64,000 bases of DNA from Viola odorata (Eukaryota; Streptophyta; Magnoliopsida; Malpighiales; Violaceae), in assembly GCA_963691705.1 (NCBI GenBank), contig OY829539.1, positions 63,586,327 to 63,650,326 of the forward strand. The letters run 5' to 3'. The notes beneath the pieces were generated by a model that searched no databases, was not told the DNA's origin, and was given only the letters and a program-made list of their open reading frames with translations. The position numbers and the translations under genes were made by a program. The first letter of the stretch is position 1, and each line of letters opens with the position of its first letter. This document shows positions 35,890 through 49,200 of the stretch, piece by piece.

Positions 35890-37892
35890 TCACAGGGACC
35901 AGTTAGACCGGAGCATAAGGGCAAAAGCTCTGCTATCACTGTCCATCATATATGCAATACCTGGTTTCAAGCTAAAATTCCACCCCAAGTTTAATTTTAC
36001 ATATGATTCAGCTTGTATGCGGCCCCAATTACCGGGACCTTCAACCATACCACTAACATTCACACCCCAGCCAAGTTCATCTTCAGAATCGTCAAATGCA
36101 TTAACAGCCCACTGTAAATGCTTGGGATTTGAATTTTTCATCTCAATCCAACCCCCAATTTTAGTGTTCTCATCAAGTTCCGACTCTAGCTTCAGAGCAA
36201 TACATCCTGTCGAGGCAGTGTCATGCATGTTGGCTTCCACATGTGGGGCAAATCCTTCTGCAAATGTCTCACGAGCTTCACGGCGTTTCAGAAAGCCTAC
36301 AGGTATAGCAAGGGCCCCAATATTCAATCGGGAACTAGATGATTTAGAAACTTGCTGGAGACCCATAAGTGAGAGTTTTACTCTGGGAAATTGACATACA
36401 ATTTGGCAAAAGGTGTTGAAGCAACATGGGAATCTATCAGGATACAGTTGCCGACCCACTCCCGAAATGGATTGAGCCATCAAAGCAGTGACATTAGATT
36501 TTCTCACAGTTAAACCAATAGCAGCATCATTATGCTGATTCAAAAGTGGTGGTCCAACAAAAGAAAGATCAGTCAGGCCATGTCTCTGCAATAAAAAAGA
36601 ATCTTGGTCAATTTACTAAATAAATTAGGAGGATCATTTGTTAAAAACAGCAAACTTTTAAATGATATAACATCGGGGTAAGACAAAGCTTTCAAGTCAT
36701 GACATGTGAGAGAAGTCTATAAAGGTCAGTAATCTAATAGCCCAGAAATGATTAACCTCAAATTGGATGCTTAAAAGTGTGAGAAAATAGCAGTGCAGAT
36801 TCATATGTACTATATAAGAAACACAATAGATGCAGTTCATATGCAAAGTTAATGTTTGCAACGCCTCAATTAGATTGACTATGGCTCAAATGACAATCAA
36901 AATATACCTGATTAGAAGAATCTGCAGCATTTGCAAGATCTCTAAATTGACCTCCTACGGGGATAGCATTGGCAGAAAACCAGTCATTAACGTTTGCCAC
37001 ATATGAAACTTTTGACAGCCTAAGTGCACTCCCTGATATATCACCACCACCATAAACATCCCCATTTTGACAAGCCAAAAACTCTGCAGAAAGACTATCC
37101 TTCTCTCGAACTTTTGTCTCAAAAGTCAACCTCAAATTAATTCCAGGATCAATTCCAGCTTGGCCAAAAGCATCTTGATCATTGTCGCTCATCATCAATA
37201 GGCCTCCCAGCGCCTCAACCTCTCCTCTCACATGTGTACTTGCTTCATTGAACGGACTTCCCTTGGATGTTTTATACAACGTAAGTACCCGCTCAACCTT
37301 ATCCTGCCTGTCTCTAAGCTTCATCAGGTCGGAAAATGCTTCACGTTGCAACCGCTTCAAGATCTCAATCTGAAAACAAATCAAGCCACCATTCACAACC
37401 AAACACATGAACTATTTATAATGAGAATCTACAAGTTGCTCTTGTAGTTGGAGAAATATCCTAAAATGTTTCACGCACTATTACATTGCACCCTCATCTG
37501 CAGAAACGATAAAGCTATCCTATTGACACTGAAGATTCAACATTTATTCAAAGTGGCAAAGAGATGGGCCGATTATAAGATGGGGCTGGTGGTGTATATT
37601 GGAAATTAGCTCAATCAGAGTGTTTTATGATCAGGAAGTGCCTGAAATACAGGGGAGAGAACATTGCGCACACAAAATTGCAGAACCCAAATAGTATAAA
37701 TTCATATAGATTGGTATAGCAACAGATTACGATTTACGAATCAAGGAGTAGGAAGACGAAAAAAAGAGGATGAAACAGTACCGGATTGCGGCGGGAGGAG
37801 TTGCTGCGGCGGTGGATGACACCGTCAATGAAACCATGGTTTGATTTAGCGAATCCTTTGATTTTATCCACCACAAATGTAACAGGCTCCAT
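35890..37892 (-). CDS. Conserved plant protein of unknown function, beta-rich C-terminal half
   Basis: Three exons, 37892-37782, 37369-36908 and 36585-35890, all phase 0, encode 422 residues. The N-terminus MEPVTFVVDKIKGFAKSNHG is followed by a short helical segment (EILKRLQREAFSDLMKLRDRQ) and EVEALGGLLMM. The second half has alternating short hydrophobic strands and turns (GCIALKLESELDENTKIGGW, SYVKLNLGWNFSLKPG) and ends SRAFALMLRSNWSL. That pattern suggests a beta-barrel or beta-sheet domain such as some organellar outer-membrane proteins have; this is inference from periodicity only. I do not recognise a named family. It shares an 820-bp divergent upstream region with the HAD gene. Confidence 0.82.
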
Positions 37893-38712
37893 TTACGCAA
37901 AACCCTAGAGGACCAGCAGCAGAACACTTGGATTTCAAAAACGGGAGCGGCAGAGTTTCACTGATAACTCGTTCGTTCCCCAAAAACACTACTACTAATA
38001 CGGAGTGTTCTTTTTCTTCTGAAAAGAGTTATTTATAATTTCTTATTTTTCGCACAAACAAGAGAAGGGATTGATTCCATTAAACTAGGTCCGAGTAGCG
38101 CTGTTTATGGGCCGAGATAGGTCGGGTTTTGTTTTTTTAATGAGTGAAGATCAAACCCAGCCCATAACCTGAACCGGGCAGAGTTAAAAAGTGAGGTTAA
38201 TAAGAATTTTTTTAATTAATTGGATGGTCTTTCTTCAATTAGATAAGGAAAAATGATTAATTGAAATATAAATTTAATGGTAAAAGAACCAAACATCTTA
38301 TTAATATATTTCTAACAAAATATTAAAATATAATTTCTCTTTGTTTTACGAAAATCATATTCATTAATCTTATGGAGTGAAATCAAGCATTGCTATGTAG
38401 CAAAAAAGATAAATAAGGTTTTTTTTTTCATCACAAAAATAAAAATTCCTTAAATTTTTGCAAGGACCCACTTTCCTTTTTATTAACAAATTGAGAGTTT
38501 TAGGAAACAACAACAATAATAATAGTAGTAGTAGAACTATTGTTGTTGTGTTGTAATGGGCCTTTATGGGCCCAATGATGTAAAATATTTTGAGCCTGGG
38601 CCCAACGCAGAAGCGATAGAAGAGAGGGCGAGTGGCGGGTAGGCAGAGGACGAAGAAGAGAAGAGAGCATTATCTTGAAAAGTAAAAAACTGGTAAATGG
38701 TCAGAAGAAGCG
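37893..38712. promoter_or_regulatory. Divergent upstream region with three TGGGCC elements
   Basis: On the HAD side, 110-160 bp before its ATG, TGGGCC occurs at 38557-38562, 38567-38572 and 38597-38602, the last two within TGGGCCC. Clustered site II motifs are typical of plant housekeeping promoters. The centre (38200-38480) is AT-rich. Confidence 0.5.
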
Positions 38713-41262
38713 ATGGGTGATCTCTATGCTCTGGATTTTGACGGAGTTCTCTGTGATAGCTGTGGTGAAAGCTCCCTCTCTGCTGTCAAGGTTCGTCTTC
38801 TCCATTTTCTTGCCGACTAATGGAAACTTTTTTCTTCAAATTTAGTTTTTTTTTAAAAGCTGCAATTCTTTTTCTCATTTTGGATGAATGATTATGATTG
38901 GACTTTCAAATTAAATTTGGCATTTGTTTGTGTAAATGAAGTGACGGTGTTGATTTTTTAGGCTGCTAAAGTGAGATGGCCGGCTTTATTTGAAGGAGTG
39001 GATTTGAGCTTAGAGGAATGGATTGTTGAGCAGATGCACATTGTAAGCCCTTTACCTAAACCAGTTTCATTTGATCAACCGCGTTAGTTTTTTTCTTTTC
39101 GCTAGCAGAAATCATACTTTGATTGCAATTTTTGAAGGTTATTGTGCTTTTATGAATTGAGTGGTCTCTCCCCATGGAAAATAGTTTTTCACTTTCCCTC
39201 TGTCTAGGGCAACTTGAGTATAAGTTTGTAAACCTAATGTTTCTATAGCTATTTGTACAAAACAGTGTTTCTTCCTCCATTGGTTGGTAATGACTTATTC
39301 TACAATATATCGTGGGGATTCGAATTGCTAGCATATCAAGTTTTATGCCTGGAGTTTATATTTTCTTGATTCTGAAAATACCTTACTTTTTTTTTCCTTT
39401 TTTTGGATGTGTATATGATGTCATTTTTCTTAAGAAAAAATGTCAATGTGTTGAGGCAAGCTAATGGATTTTGTTTGGGCAGGTGCGACCAGTAGTGGAA
39501 ACTGGATATGAGAATTTGTTGCTTGTGAGGTTGCTACTGGAAATGAAAATACCCTCTGCTAGGAAATCCTCGGTACGTATGAGCCACTACATTCTGATCT
39601 TAGACTTATTTCTTAGAAATTGAAGAACTATAGTGATACTTGTCATTTATCTTGATTCTTACTTGAAATTGCATCAGTAATGAAATCCTCTCTCTTTGTT
39701 TTCATTTTTAGTATTTGAGATGGACCTGATGATTTGATTCAAATTTCAAGGTTGCAGAGGGGCTCTCAATTGAGGGAATACTTGAAAACTGGTCAAAGAT
39801 AAAGCCTACTATAATGGAGGAATGGGGAGAGAATGATAGAGATTCTCTAATTGATCTATTTGGAAAGGTCAGGGATGAATGGATGGATAATGACTTGGGA
39901 ACATGGATTGGAGCGAATAGGTATTTCAATTGAGTTTGTGGAATGAGCCCAAGTAGGCTGTAGCACTATCCTACTATATGCACGATGAACATAAACTAAG
40001 TCAAGAATTACGAGTAAACCAGATACTCATTCCAGAACATAATTGAATACCCCAGTAAATTATTCCTTTCCTCTCAGGCATTTTACACTATTTGCATCTT
40101 AAATGAGCATAGTTATAAGTCACCAAAACTAAAGCAAATTTTGAAAAAATGAAAATTGAAATTTTGCTTCGACACAGCCTACAAGGATTGCCTAGGATTT
40201 TTGTACTGCACGTTGTGTTGGCTAACATTTTGAAGATTGAAACCAGTAATAGTTTACATCTTTTAAGTTTTGTGACCTCCTTCTATCATATAGTCACTTT
40301 GTAGATGCAGCTACTACATTAGAAATTTAGTTCATTAGATTATCTTCTTCTGCAGATTCTATCCAGGTGTTCCAGAAGCTCTCAAGTTTGCAAGTTCAAG
40401 TATATATATAGTCACCACAAAGCAGGTAGAGTCTGTTGTTCTTTTCATCATTTTTTCCTGAAAAAAGTTGGCATTTGTTGTGGTATTGGAGCGGCTATCT
40501 CATCTCCATTAAGTTTTGAGGGGGCTAGAAAATGGTTTTTTCTACTGTTTCTGTTGTTCGCCCATTCTTGCCCCATCACTGTTTCATTCTCTCTTCATTT
40601 CAGGGCCGATTTGCAGATGCTTTATTACAAGAGTTGGCAGGAGTAAAATTTCCACCTGAGAGAATATATGGTTTGGGAACCGGGTCAGTACTCCTTAGTA
40701 ATTGCATGCTAGTAGGGAAACAAAACCATTCTGCTGGTCTTCTTTCATTTGCTTCTAGTAATGGAATTTTTCCTCTTTCTTCGTTTCTACTGTTAACTTT
40801 AACTATTGCTTTCAGCCCTAAGGTGGAAGTGCTAAAGAAACTTCAGAGGAAACCAGAACACCAGGGGCTAAAATTACAGTATGATATTTTCATGCTTGAC
40901 TTAGTTATTTGATCGTTGGACCTCTTCTGATCTGTAGACTGATATTTCTTCTGCTAACTTGACCAGCTTTGTCGAAGATCGACTTGCAACACTCAAGAAT
41001 GTCATTAAGGAACCTGAGTTAGATGGGTGGAACTTATACTTAGGTAAATCTCTCTTTTAGCTTCTCTGAGAAACCATAACCATGTACTGTTAGCTTTTGC
41101 CATTATCAGTTGTTTCAGAATATTGATTTGGATGGTCCCCTTGGTTCGATTTATGTTACAGGGGATTGGGGTTACAACACGCAGAAAGAGAGAGAGGAAG
41201 CAGCTACCGTTCCTAGGATTCAGCTTCTTCAACTCTCTGACTTTAGCAAGAAGCTGAAATAG
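38713..41262 (+). CDS. Haloacid dehalogenase-like hydrolase family protein
   Basis: Probable phosphatase of the HAD superfamily. Nine exons: 38713-38790, 38962-39042, 39483-39572, 39751-39920, 40356-40425, 40604-40683, 40816-40878, 40967-41043, 41162-41262; 269 residues, phases consistent. Motif I is MGDLYALDFDGVLCDS (nucleophile Asp8, second Asp10). Motif II is YIVTTKQGRFAD (Thr then Lys). Motif IV is LYLGDWGYNT (Asp-Trp). An all-alpha cap lies between motifs I and II (LFEGVDLSLEEWIVEQM ... DNDLGTWIGANRFYPGVPEA). No targeting peptide is evident. Substrate unknown. Confidence 0.9.
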
Positions 41263-41269
41263 AGGATCT

Positions 41270-41296
41270 CCACACCATACCATACCATACCATACG
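41270..41296. repeat. CCATA microsatellite in the HAD gene 3' UTR
   Basis: Four tandem copies of the pentamer CCATA, beginning eight bases after the stop codon and preceded by a near-copy. Confidence 0.8.
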
Positions 41297-41408
41297 AGTA
41301 AAATATCTCTGATTGAACCTGTACGATGTTTTTTGTATCCGTCTTGTGCTGGAGTTTTGATCACAAGGATTAAACCTAGTAATATACTCCCTCAACTCAT
41401 GTGATCTA

Positions 41409-41620
41409 GGGTCTGTTTGGTGTTCCGGTTCTGTGGGAAAAGTACTTCTGCGCAAAGCAGTGTGCTGTTTGGTAAACATCTCTTAAAAGTGCTGTGGGAA
41501 ACGAGAAGTTGTTTTTGATGTTTGGTAAACACTGTTTTTGGAACTATGGTTTGAGTGTAAAATTACTATAAAGGGCATCAATCATTTTTAGTGTTACTTA
41601 TTTACATTATTTAATTTAAT
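41409..41620 (+). repeat. TIR-like end of a repeat family (copy 2)
   Basis: Begins GGGTCTGTTTGGTGTTCCGG and is homologous to the reverse complement of 24190-24424 across about 200 bp. The far end of the element was not located in the following AT-rich DNA. Confidence 0.55.
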
Positions 41621-42658
41621 CTTTGTTTCTAAACAAATAATTGAAGTATAATTTTCTAAAAACTGCAATTTTAACCTTTTAACTATAAATGACAATTTAT
41701 TTCAAGCATTAAAATTAATTTATTTTAGTATACATATAGATTATTTAAATCAATCTATTTCTTTAAACAAATAATTAACATTTTATTAAATAAAGTTAAA
41801 TATTGAGCACTATTTTAAAATTTTACATATATAAAATCACAATAATCTATTCATCATTAAAATTTTAAAATTGAGTTACTTTTTTTATGTGAATACATCA
41901 ATAGTAAGTTTTTTATTTTTTAAGAAATTAATGTAACATATGAATTTTTACTTTGACTCCATCATATTATTTAAATAAACATAAAAGTTGGTAAGTAACA
42001 TTACAGTATTTACCATATGGTTCAATTATTAAAATACTCTACTAAATATTTAAAATATTAGGATCTTATTTTTTATTTTAGTATTATCACTAACTAATTG
42101 ATATCCAATCTTACATTAAATTATATAATTGGTATTTCTATTATAGATTTATCAAAATGTACAATATTGTTGAAATATGTAATGGCACATATAATAAATA
42201 AAAAACTTGATGAATAATCACATTTTTTTTAGTGAATTTGTTACATTTTGTATGATAAATCGTCAACTTATAAATATTTTAATTAACAAGCAAATTAATG
42301 GTAAAACTGTTTACTTTGCTTTAATTCTATTAAAATAAAATACATGATTAACTAACTAAAAATATAATGACAACTTATAATTAATAGAATAATTTCAAAA
42401 AATTATATCTATATATATGTTTGACTAGAGCAACAAAATAATGCAACCCTCTCATGATATATGATAGCTTTAAAGGCAAAAATACCTAAATTTATATTAA
42501 AATTCGAAGTTGTTTGACACACACAGGACCAATTTGCACTTGTAGACTAGAGCAACAAAATAATGCAACCCTCTCATGATATTTCTTGACTTGAACACCC
42601 CTTTTGAGGCTCCTCAAAATTGGATACTAATGGTTGTTCTTCCACTCCATTGTCCATC
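41621..42658. other. AT-rich spacer with a 38-bp direct repeat
   Basis: Strongly AT-rich to 42420. A 38-bp sequence starting GACTAGAGCAACAAAATAAT is present identically at 42423-42460 and 42545-42582, separated by 84 bp. The rest is the probable 3' flank of the minus-strand gene. Confidence 0.6.
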
Positions 42659-44115
42659 TCATAACTTCTCATACCTCGTTTTCGGCTTTTGTTGTAGAGG
42701 CACAGCAACACTTGCAGTTTCCTTAACAGTACCTGACAACAGTTTAAACATGTGACGTTAGGAGGGTGAGGGCAGGAAGGAAGTGGGGATTTTTGTCCGA
42801 GAAATCACCTTGAGACTGAGGTTGAGTTGAAGGATCGTGCTGGCTTTCTCCTTCGGTAGCTAGTTGTGCCTGCTGTTGGGCAGATGAAAGGCAACTACGT
42901 CTAAATAGTGGCAATAGATTGAACTAAAGCAACACATCATCATAATTCTTTAACTAAAAACTTAAATTCAAACACGTGAAATTAACAGGCATGTAAAAGG
43001 TATTACAGACTTTACAGTAGCATAAAATCCATAATTCAGAAACATGGTAATTTCACAAACATGTCAATTTCATAAACATGTCAATTTCACAAACATGGAC
43101 TGACAAACATCTGGTTTTCCAGATTACTCCCACAGAGCTTTCCAAAATTACAGGTATTCAAACAAGTTATTAGAGCATTAGTATCCCTTGTATACGCAAA
43201 ACCATCATCATTTGTATACGCAAAACAGCCACAAAACCATCATTATTGGCATACGACACAGCCACAAAACCATCATCAATTTCATACGAAAAACCGCTAC
43301 ATGCCCATCATCATTTGCATACAAAAAAACAGCCACAAAACAGACCCGAAATCTGGCGGGAAACCATAATGCACAATATTTATTCCTCCAAGGAATGAAG
43401 TTCTAGGATATCAATACTTAATATACTGATCCTATTTAAATCAAAGAAAAATCAAAATCACACTCATCACATTTTATAAACTCGAACCAGTGTTTCCAAG
43501 CAACCATGTTAATAGCAATTGGTGTTTTAATGCATTTACATTTGTACATGCACCTGTCAAAAACCTTCTCTTTCTGCATCTTCTCTGCACATAAAATCTA
43601 TCTCTCTAAATCAACACTTTGTTCCTGAATACATAGACAAAATCCAAATTTTAGCCCCAAAAACGTTAAAGCAACCTCTTTGAAGCTAAAACGCCCTTGA
43701 TCAGTGAACTATCAAAACTACACAAAACTTTCTAGCTTGGTAAAACTTCAGGATTTGTGTATAGTACTGCAATTTCGCAAATGCTAAACACAAACCTCAT
43801 GCACATACATGGAATTCATCAAACAAGAATAATCGACAATAAAATAAAATAAAATGAAAACAAATGCAGGTCCAATGGGAAACTGAATCGAAGAAATTAG
43901 CATCATAAATTTGAAAATTCAATAAAACCCAAATCATTTTTCTATATTATCAGCCAAAGGCACACCTACGTCTGCTTGGCATAAGAGGAGGAAGAAGGTA
44001 CGCGCTTGTTACGAAACATCATATAACCCACGGGTAAGACCACTCCAATCATCATAACGGCTGCGCCGATGATGTATCTCAACGGACTCGGCGGCTCCAC
44101 CTCCAAGATTTTCAT
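42659..44115 (-). CDS. Short single-pass membrane protein, conserved N-terminal module
   Basis: Exon one, 44115-43970, encodes MKILEVEPPSPLRYIIGAAV, a hydrophobic segment (VMMIGVVLPVGYMMF) and RNKRVPSSSSYAKQ. The N-terminal part is of a type I believe recurs in plants as a tiny membrane protein of about 50 residues. Two outcomes are possible. Reading on, the frame stops at TAG 43968-43966 (49 residues). Alternatively a GTAGGT donor after 43970 joins exons 42900-42809 and 42732-42659 in frame, giving 103 residues with a Gln-rich tail (SSAQQQAQLATEGESQ) ending KPKTRYEKL. All phases agree, which favours a real spliced form. A 5' UTR intron 44232-44119 is likely (GTAAGT donor, TGCAG acceptor). 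Function unknown. Confidence 0.65.
43040..43096. repeat. 17-bp tandem repeat
   Basis: AAACATGGTAATTTCAC recurs about three times with one to three changes, in the large intron of the small membrane protein gene. Just downstream, 43180-43345 holds imperfect repeats of CATACGCAAAACAGCCACAA-like units. Confidence 0.75.
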
Positions 44116-44640
44116 GTGCTGCACCACACCCAATAATGTACATTAAAACTAGCAAATCAGAACTCGATTTTCTAGCACATCAAGATCTGGATCCAGAATT
44201 ACAAAAATGTTTACAGAGAGAAATGGACTTACTAGAATTTTGTTTTCCTCCTCTGGATCGCAGGAATTGGAGAAGAAGGGGAGAGATTTGTTTGCGAGAT
44301 GGAGGTGGGCTTGCTACTACTGCTAGAGCTGCCGCGATACCTGAACAACTTTGACGACGGTGGAGGCCCGCGTGAGAAAAGGGTAGGAGAAGAAGAAAGC
44401 AACGACGACGACAGTGGAGGCCAAAGGGAAGGAACGGCAGCCGGTGGGTGAGAGGAGAATTTCAAACCCTAGATTGTAGAAAAGGATGAGAGGAGAATGA
44501 GGTACGATTTGCGTTGTTTTTGGTCTATTTAACATGGCAGAGTTGTAATTAAGATGAACTTGCCTTAACATTTTTGTCCAAAATGGTCTAAAAAACCAGC
44601 TTCCCGCATTCTTGAAATTGCCTCTGAAAGCCACTGCTGG
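44116..44640 (-). promoter_or_regulatory. 5' leader and promoter of the small membrane protein gene
   Basis: The probable leader exon ends at 44233. It contains an upstream frame from ATG at 44465 (78 codons, Ser/Pro-rich). After splicing, this frame would end in a TGA overlapping the main ATG as ATGA. Whether it is translated is unknown. Confidence 0.35.
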
Positions 44641-44681
44641 GAGTCTGGCCAGTGGCTTTTAGAGGGAAAATGTGAAGGTTT

Positions 44682-44734
44682 CAATAGAGCTTTTGAGAAG
44701 CTCTATTGTAAAGTTGGTTTACCAAAAACCAACT
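44682..44734. repeat. Two adjacent hairpins in a repeat-like segment
   Basis: CAATAGAGCTT / AAGCTCTATTG (44682-44708, 5-nt loop) and AGTTGGTTT / AAACCAACT (44712-44734). GAGAAGCTCTATTG is repeated again at 44738. This looks like a MITE end or fold-back element. Confidence 0.6.
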
Positions 44735-44780
44735 CTTGAGAAGCTCTATTGCAAAAGTGCTTCTCCAAACCAAACCATAA

Positions 44781-46266
44781 CCCCAAAGGGGTACCTAATC
44801 TTAAATGAATAAAGCATTATTTCATTTAGCTATGGGCAGTTGTGGAAGACCTTAAGCTCACCAATCAGTGTGGTCACTCTAAAGTCTTGGTAAAATGTAA
44901 GATCTTGGGAGAGTATTAGTAACCATTGCATGAGTCAACTTAGTTAATTAGTCGTATTCAAATTGAATTGCCTTTGTTTATTAAAGTAAGAACTGAATCT
45001 TTTGTTGCTAAAAAAAAGTGTTTAGCAACTTATTACTGAGGTACCTCTTGCTTGGGTGGATAAATAACGTTGAGTTATTTGTAGGTTTTTTAATTCTTTT
45101 TAATATTTAGTTTCTAGTTTCATTTTCCGTAAGAAACAAAAAAATAAGAATGTACGTTTATTAATCGATATGTTTAGAACCGAACCGAAATATCACTATA
45201 AAATGGTAAAATTTAAAGTTTTGATATTTAATTGTGGTCGAATTAAGATTTTGACTTTTTATACATAAATGTTTAAACTATTTCTTTCCACACAAACCCA
45301 CAATTTCTACCTAGTCATATAGTACATTTTTTAATATACTATCAATCAAACATGAAATCAACCTCAAATATTTCAATTAAACTTTATTTTTTTCAACTAA
45401 TTAATTAATATAACTAAAAATGAGAAATATAATTATTTCCAACCAAATAAGAAATATTAAAAATTTAAGAGTTGAAAGCACATAAATAATTAAATATAAA
45501 ATGACGTGTCAATTATAAGTTACGTATGAAAAGAAAATTATATCAAAGTATATTTTTTCTTTCCATATATCAAATGGTTAAAATTGTTTCTAGTATATAC
45601 TTTTAACATAAGTAATTTTGATAATTTTGATTATTAGATTATGGTAAAAAAACATAACTGTAATTTCAAACATGCCCTTAAACTATGAGTTATATTTGTT
45701 TGAGTCTAATATAATTACCCTGCAATCATAACCACATTCAATTATATGATTAATTTGAAAATAAAGAAATAAAGAAATAACACAGCCACACGATCTGAAC
45801 AAGAGGTTGGTTGCAAGTGGAATGAGTCATTAAAAAGGTAGTTAAAGTTGTTCGTTACACAGTAATATCAGACTACCCTGATGAACCAGTAACTCAGATT
45901 TTTAACATGTTCGGTTTGATAAAACTATGATTATTAAAAAAAAAAAAATTAATTAATTAATTAATAAATAAATAAAACTAGTGAAGGTAAATAATTTCAG
46001 TAGTGACGAAAATAAATAACTAATAAACCATTAAAAAGTATAAAAATACATTAATGATCTGAATTACGCGGCCGTTGAATGTGGAAAATCCACGAACATC
46101 CTGACAGAATCACACCTCTGGCTGTCCTTATCATCAGCGTCGTCATAATCATCTTCTCCAATTAGATCACATCGTTCTTTCATCTTCTTCTTGTTTTGAT
46201 TCCTTTCCATCTTTTTCTTTCCCTACAAGAATGGAGTGAAATGAAAAAACATTCCTCTCTCCCCTC
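44781..46266 (+). other. AT-rich intergenic region and upstream region of the M14 gene
   Basis: No gene seen. Poly-A followed by (TTAA)n at 45930-45970. The 200 bp before the next gene is less AT-rich, with TTTCTTTCCC tracts, and is the probable promoter/leader. Confidence 0.4.
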
Positions 46267-49200
46267 ATGGCTTCCCTACGCTTTACTCCATTCTCACTGC
46301 TCTTCACTTTAGTTCTCATCTCTTTCTCCGCTGCTGATCCTGAATCAAATCACACCCTCACTCCCATCAACCACGATCTCTACCATTCCAGGTATGGAAA
46401 TCGCAGACAACATCAAGGACCGTAATTTATAGACACCCTTTTGTTTAATCGTTGTTATTTTTCATTTTTGCAGTGCTGATTTGGTGGAACAGATAAAGGC
46501 GTTGGTGGATCGTCACCCTGACAAGTTTACTGTATGAAATGTGTGCTTTGTGTGTATCATAATTTTGCTTTCCGTTCAGGATTCTGATAATGGGTTTGTC
46601 AATCAATAGGGGGAGGTGATTACAGCAGGAAACAAGGGTTACAAAGCGGAGGTAACTGTGGTTACTTATTGCAGAGGCAGGAAAGGAAATGAAAGTGATG
46701 ACTCCTACTCAAAGTCAAAGTTCCGTATCCTTCTCGTAAGTCCTGCTTGATTTCATATCATTCATGTTCGTGGGTTTTGTGTATTAGTACTTGAAATTTG
46801 ATATAATTGGTTATACACTGTTTCCATTTCATGACAGTTGGCTATATGCAATTTAGCCTGCTTTTGGTTGTACGGAGCAGCCGTACTGTACAGTCTGTAT
46901 TTATATAATAAACAGTCAAGAAATGGTAGGATGTGGGATTTTAGGCTATGGAGTGATTGGAGCGTGAGTGTTTTCCTTTTTATGGGTTTGTCTATGCGTT
47001 CAACTTCGTTGAATTGGCAAGTAGAGTATCTGAGATTTGGCAATTGCTGCTTTTGTTGACAGATGATTCCTTGTATTCCAGACTTTTGGGCAGCATGGGA
47101 GGGAGCTAATTACATCAGAGGTTGCATTGAGGATATTGTCGATATTAAGTGAAGAGCAGCTTTTCCCGAATGGAAATGCAGCATCACTGAATAGCATGCT
47201 CGACAAGCTCGTCTTAAAGGTTCTTTTTTTATCCCCTGGTGTCTTGATGTAGCTGTCTGACTCTACTGACTTAGTTACTTGTGTTGTGTGTGTTTGTCAC
47301 ATACAACTGTGTGAGCTTAGATGGAAATTTCATTATTAATGTATAGAGCTCATACAATACTAATGGGAAAGAATATGCGCTGTGTACCAGATGTCTCGTA
47401 TTAATTAATTGAGAAATTTACTGTATTGACTGTTCCTGTTTTAGAGATTCTAACTTTTTCAATGATTTAGCAGGTGGTGCCAATGGAAAATGTGAATGGA
47501 CGCAAACTTGTTGAAGAGGGAGATCTTTGTGAAAGGAGAAATGGTAGTTGCTTCTTTAATTTAGTATAATTTTCTTGCCAAAACATAGAAATTCCTATGT
47601 TGAATTTTGAACTTTCTGTGGCAGGAAGAGGAGTTGATCTCAACCGGAATTGGAGTGTTGATTGGGGTAAAAAGGAAAAGGTCAGTTGTGGGTATTTATT
47701 CTGCGTGCACTAGATCCTAGTATTTGTTTTTCCTAGTCCCTACCAGAGTGCCATCTTTTGATTTTAACCAATCCAATTCATGATGGAATGGCTTGGGTAA
47801 TCTATGCACCTAATATGCATCATGGAAATTTATGCTCTGCACTATTGAGGGGTCTCTTTGTGAACAAGTGAAGTCTTCACTTCCACTTTTTTTTGTCATC
47901 ACTTTTGATTCAATGGAAACTTCAAATGAATGTATGCGGCTTTGTAGTAAGACTTTTTGGTCTCATTTTGTGGCCTGTCCAATAACAGGATTATGATCCA
48001 TATGAAGAGAATCCTGGCACTTCACCTTTTAGTGAGCCTGAAACCCAAATAATGCGGAAGCTTGCCTTGTCATTTGATCCTCACATCTGGGTTAATGTGC
48101 ACTCTGGAATGGAGGTTAGTGTTCCTGTGGTCCTCATCAATACTCATTGTTTCTAATGTGTGAACATTTGTATGCCGTGCTAGTAGTGTGGGTTAGAATA
48201 TCTTAAGTATAGCTTTGTTGGTGCTAAAAGAGCTAATTATGAGAGCTTTACTCATCATTTTTGCATGAACAACCTAATCTTGTATTTTGTAATAAGTACC
48301 TTTGTGGGGAATATTGCAGTTCCTTTAACTTTACATCAGGAGAGGCTTATATTTCATCTCATGAGCTTAAATCATGTGCATTAATCAACAAGACATGTCC
48401 CACTTAACTCATGATTTGGTGATCCTCTGTGAGCCTTGTCAATAGGCTTCTTCAAAATGCACTTGAGAAACATCCAAATGAGACCTGATAATACTGGTTT
48501 TTTATTAACCAAGATTGATTAAGTTGACTGCTTAGAGACATGCCTGACCAAAGGTTTAGCAATTCGTACATCTATCTTCTCATGACTTATTGGTATTTCA
48601 TATGCACTTTGTAATATTTTCCTTAAGTTATCATAATTGTTCTTTTTGGGTTAGGGGTATGTCGAAGGAAATTAGGACTACACTGTTATGTGTGAGATAG
48701 TAACAACACCTTTTTGGTGAAATATTCCCTTTGGAAAGTAGTAGTGCAGTTTTATTGATGTTTTCAGCAGTGTATATCTTTCTTTCATTTGATTCCCAAT
48801 GCTTGATATGCTCATTTGAAAACACATAGTCACATGAATGTTGAGGTGCTCACGCACAGACAAACACAAAGATGCATACTATGGCCTCTTTCTTAACTTT
48901 CTTCTTTAAAAAACTTGTTCAGGCTTTATTTATGCCATACGATCACAAGAACACAACTCCTCATGGGCCACCTTCACAGCAGATGGGATCGTTGCTTAGT
49001 AAACTGAACCATATGCATTGCCATGAGCATTGTATGATTGGTTCCGGGGGAGGCTCTGTCGGGTTCGTCATACTGAGACCATATGTTTTCTACGAAAAGT
49101 CTGCACTTCCTTTTTCATTTTTAATGATCACCTGATATGTGAAGTATTCATGTTAATGACTCAACAAGCTTAATAACCCGACCGTATACTCGGTCAGAAT

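Noticed and set aside
43180..43345. Possible CRISPR-like array of CATACGCAAAACAGCC units
   Set aside because: Units vary in length and sequence, and this is plant nuclear DNA; a degenerate minisatellite.
42600..44800. Idea that 41409-44790 is one complete TIR element carrying a gene
   Set aside because: The right end near 44790 (CAAACCAAACC) does not match the GGGTCTGTTTGG terminus closely, and no target duplication was found.
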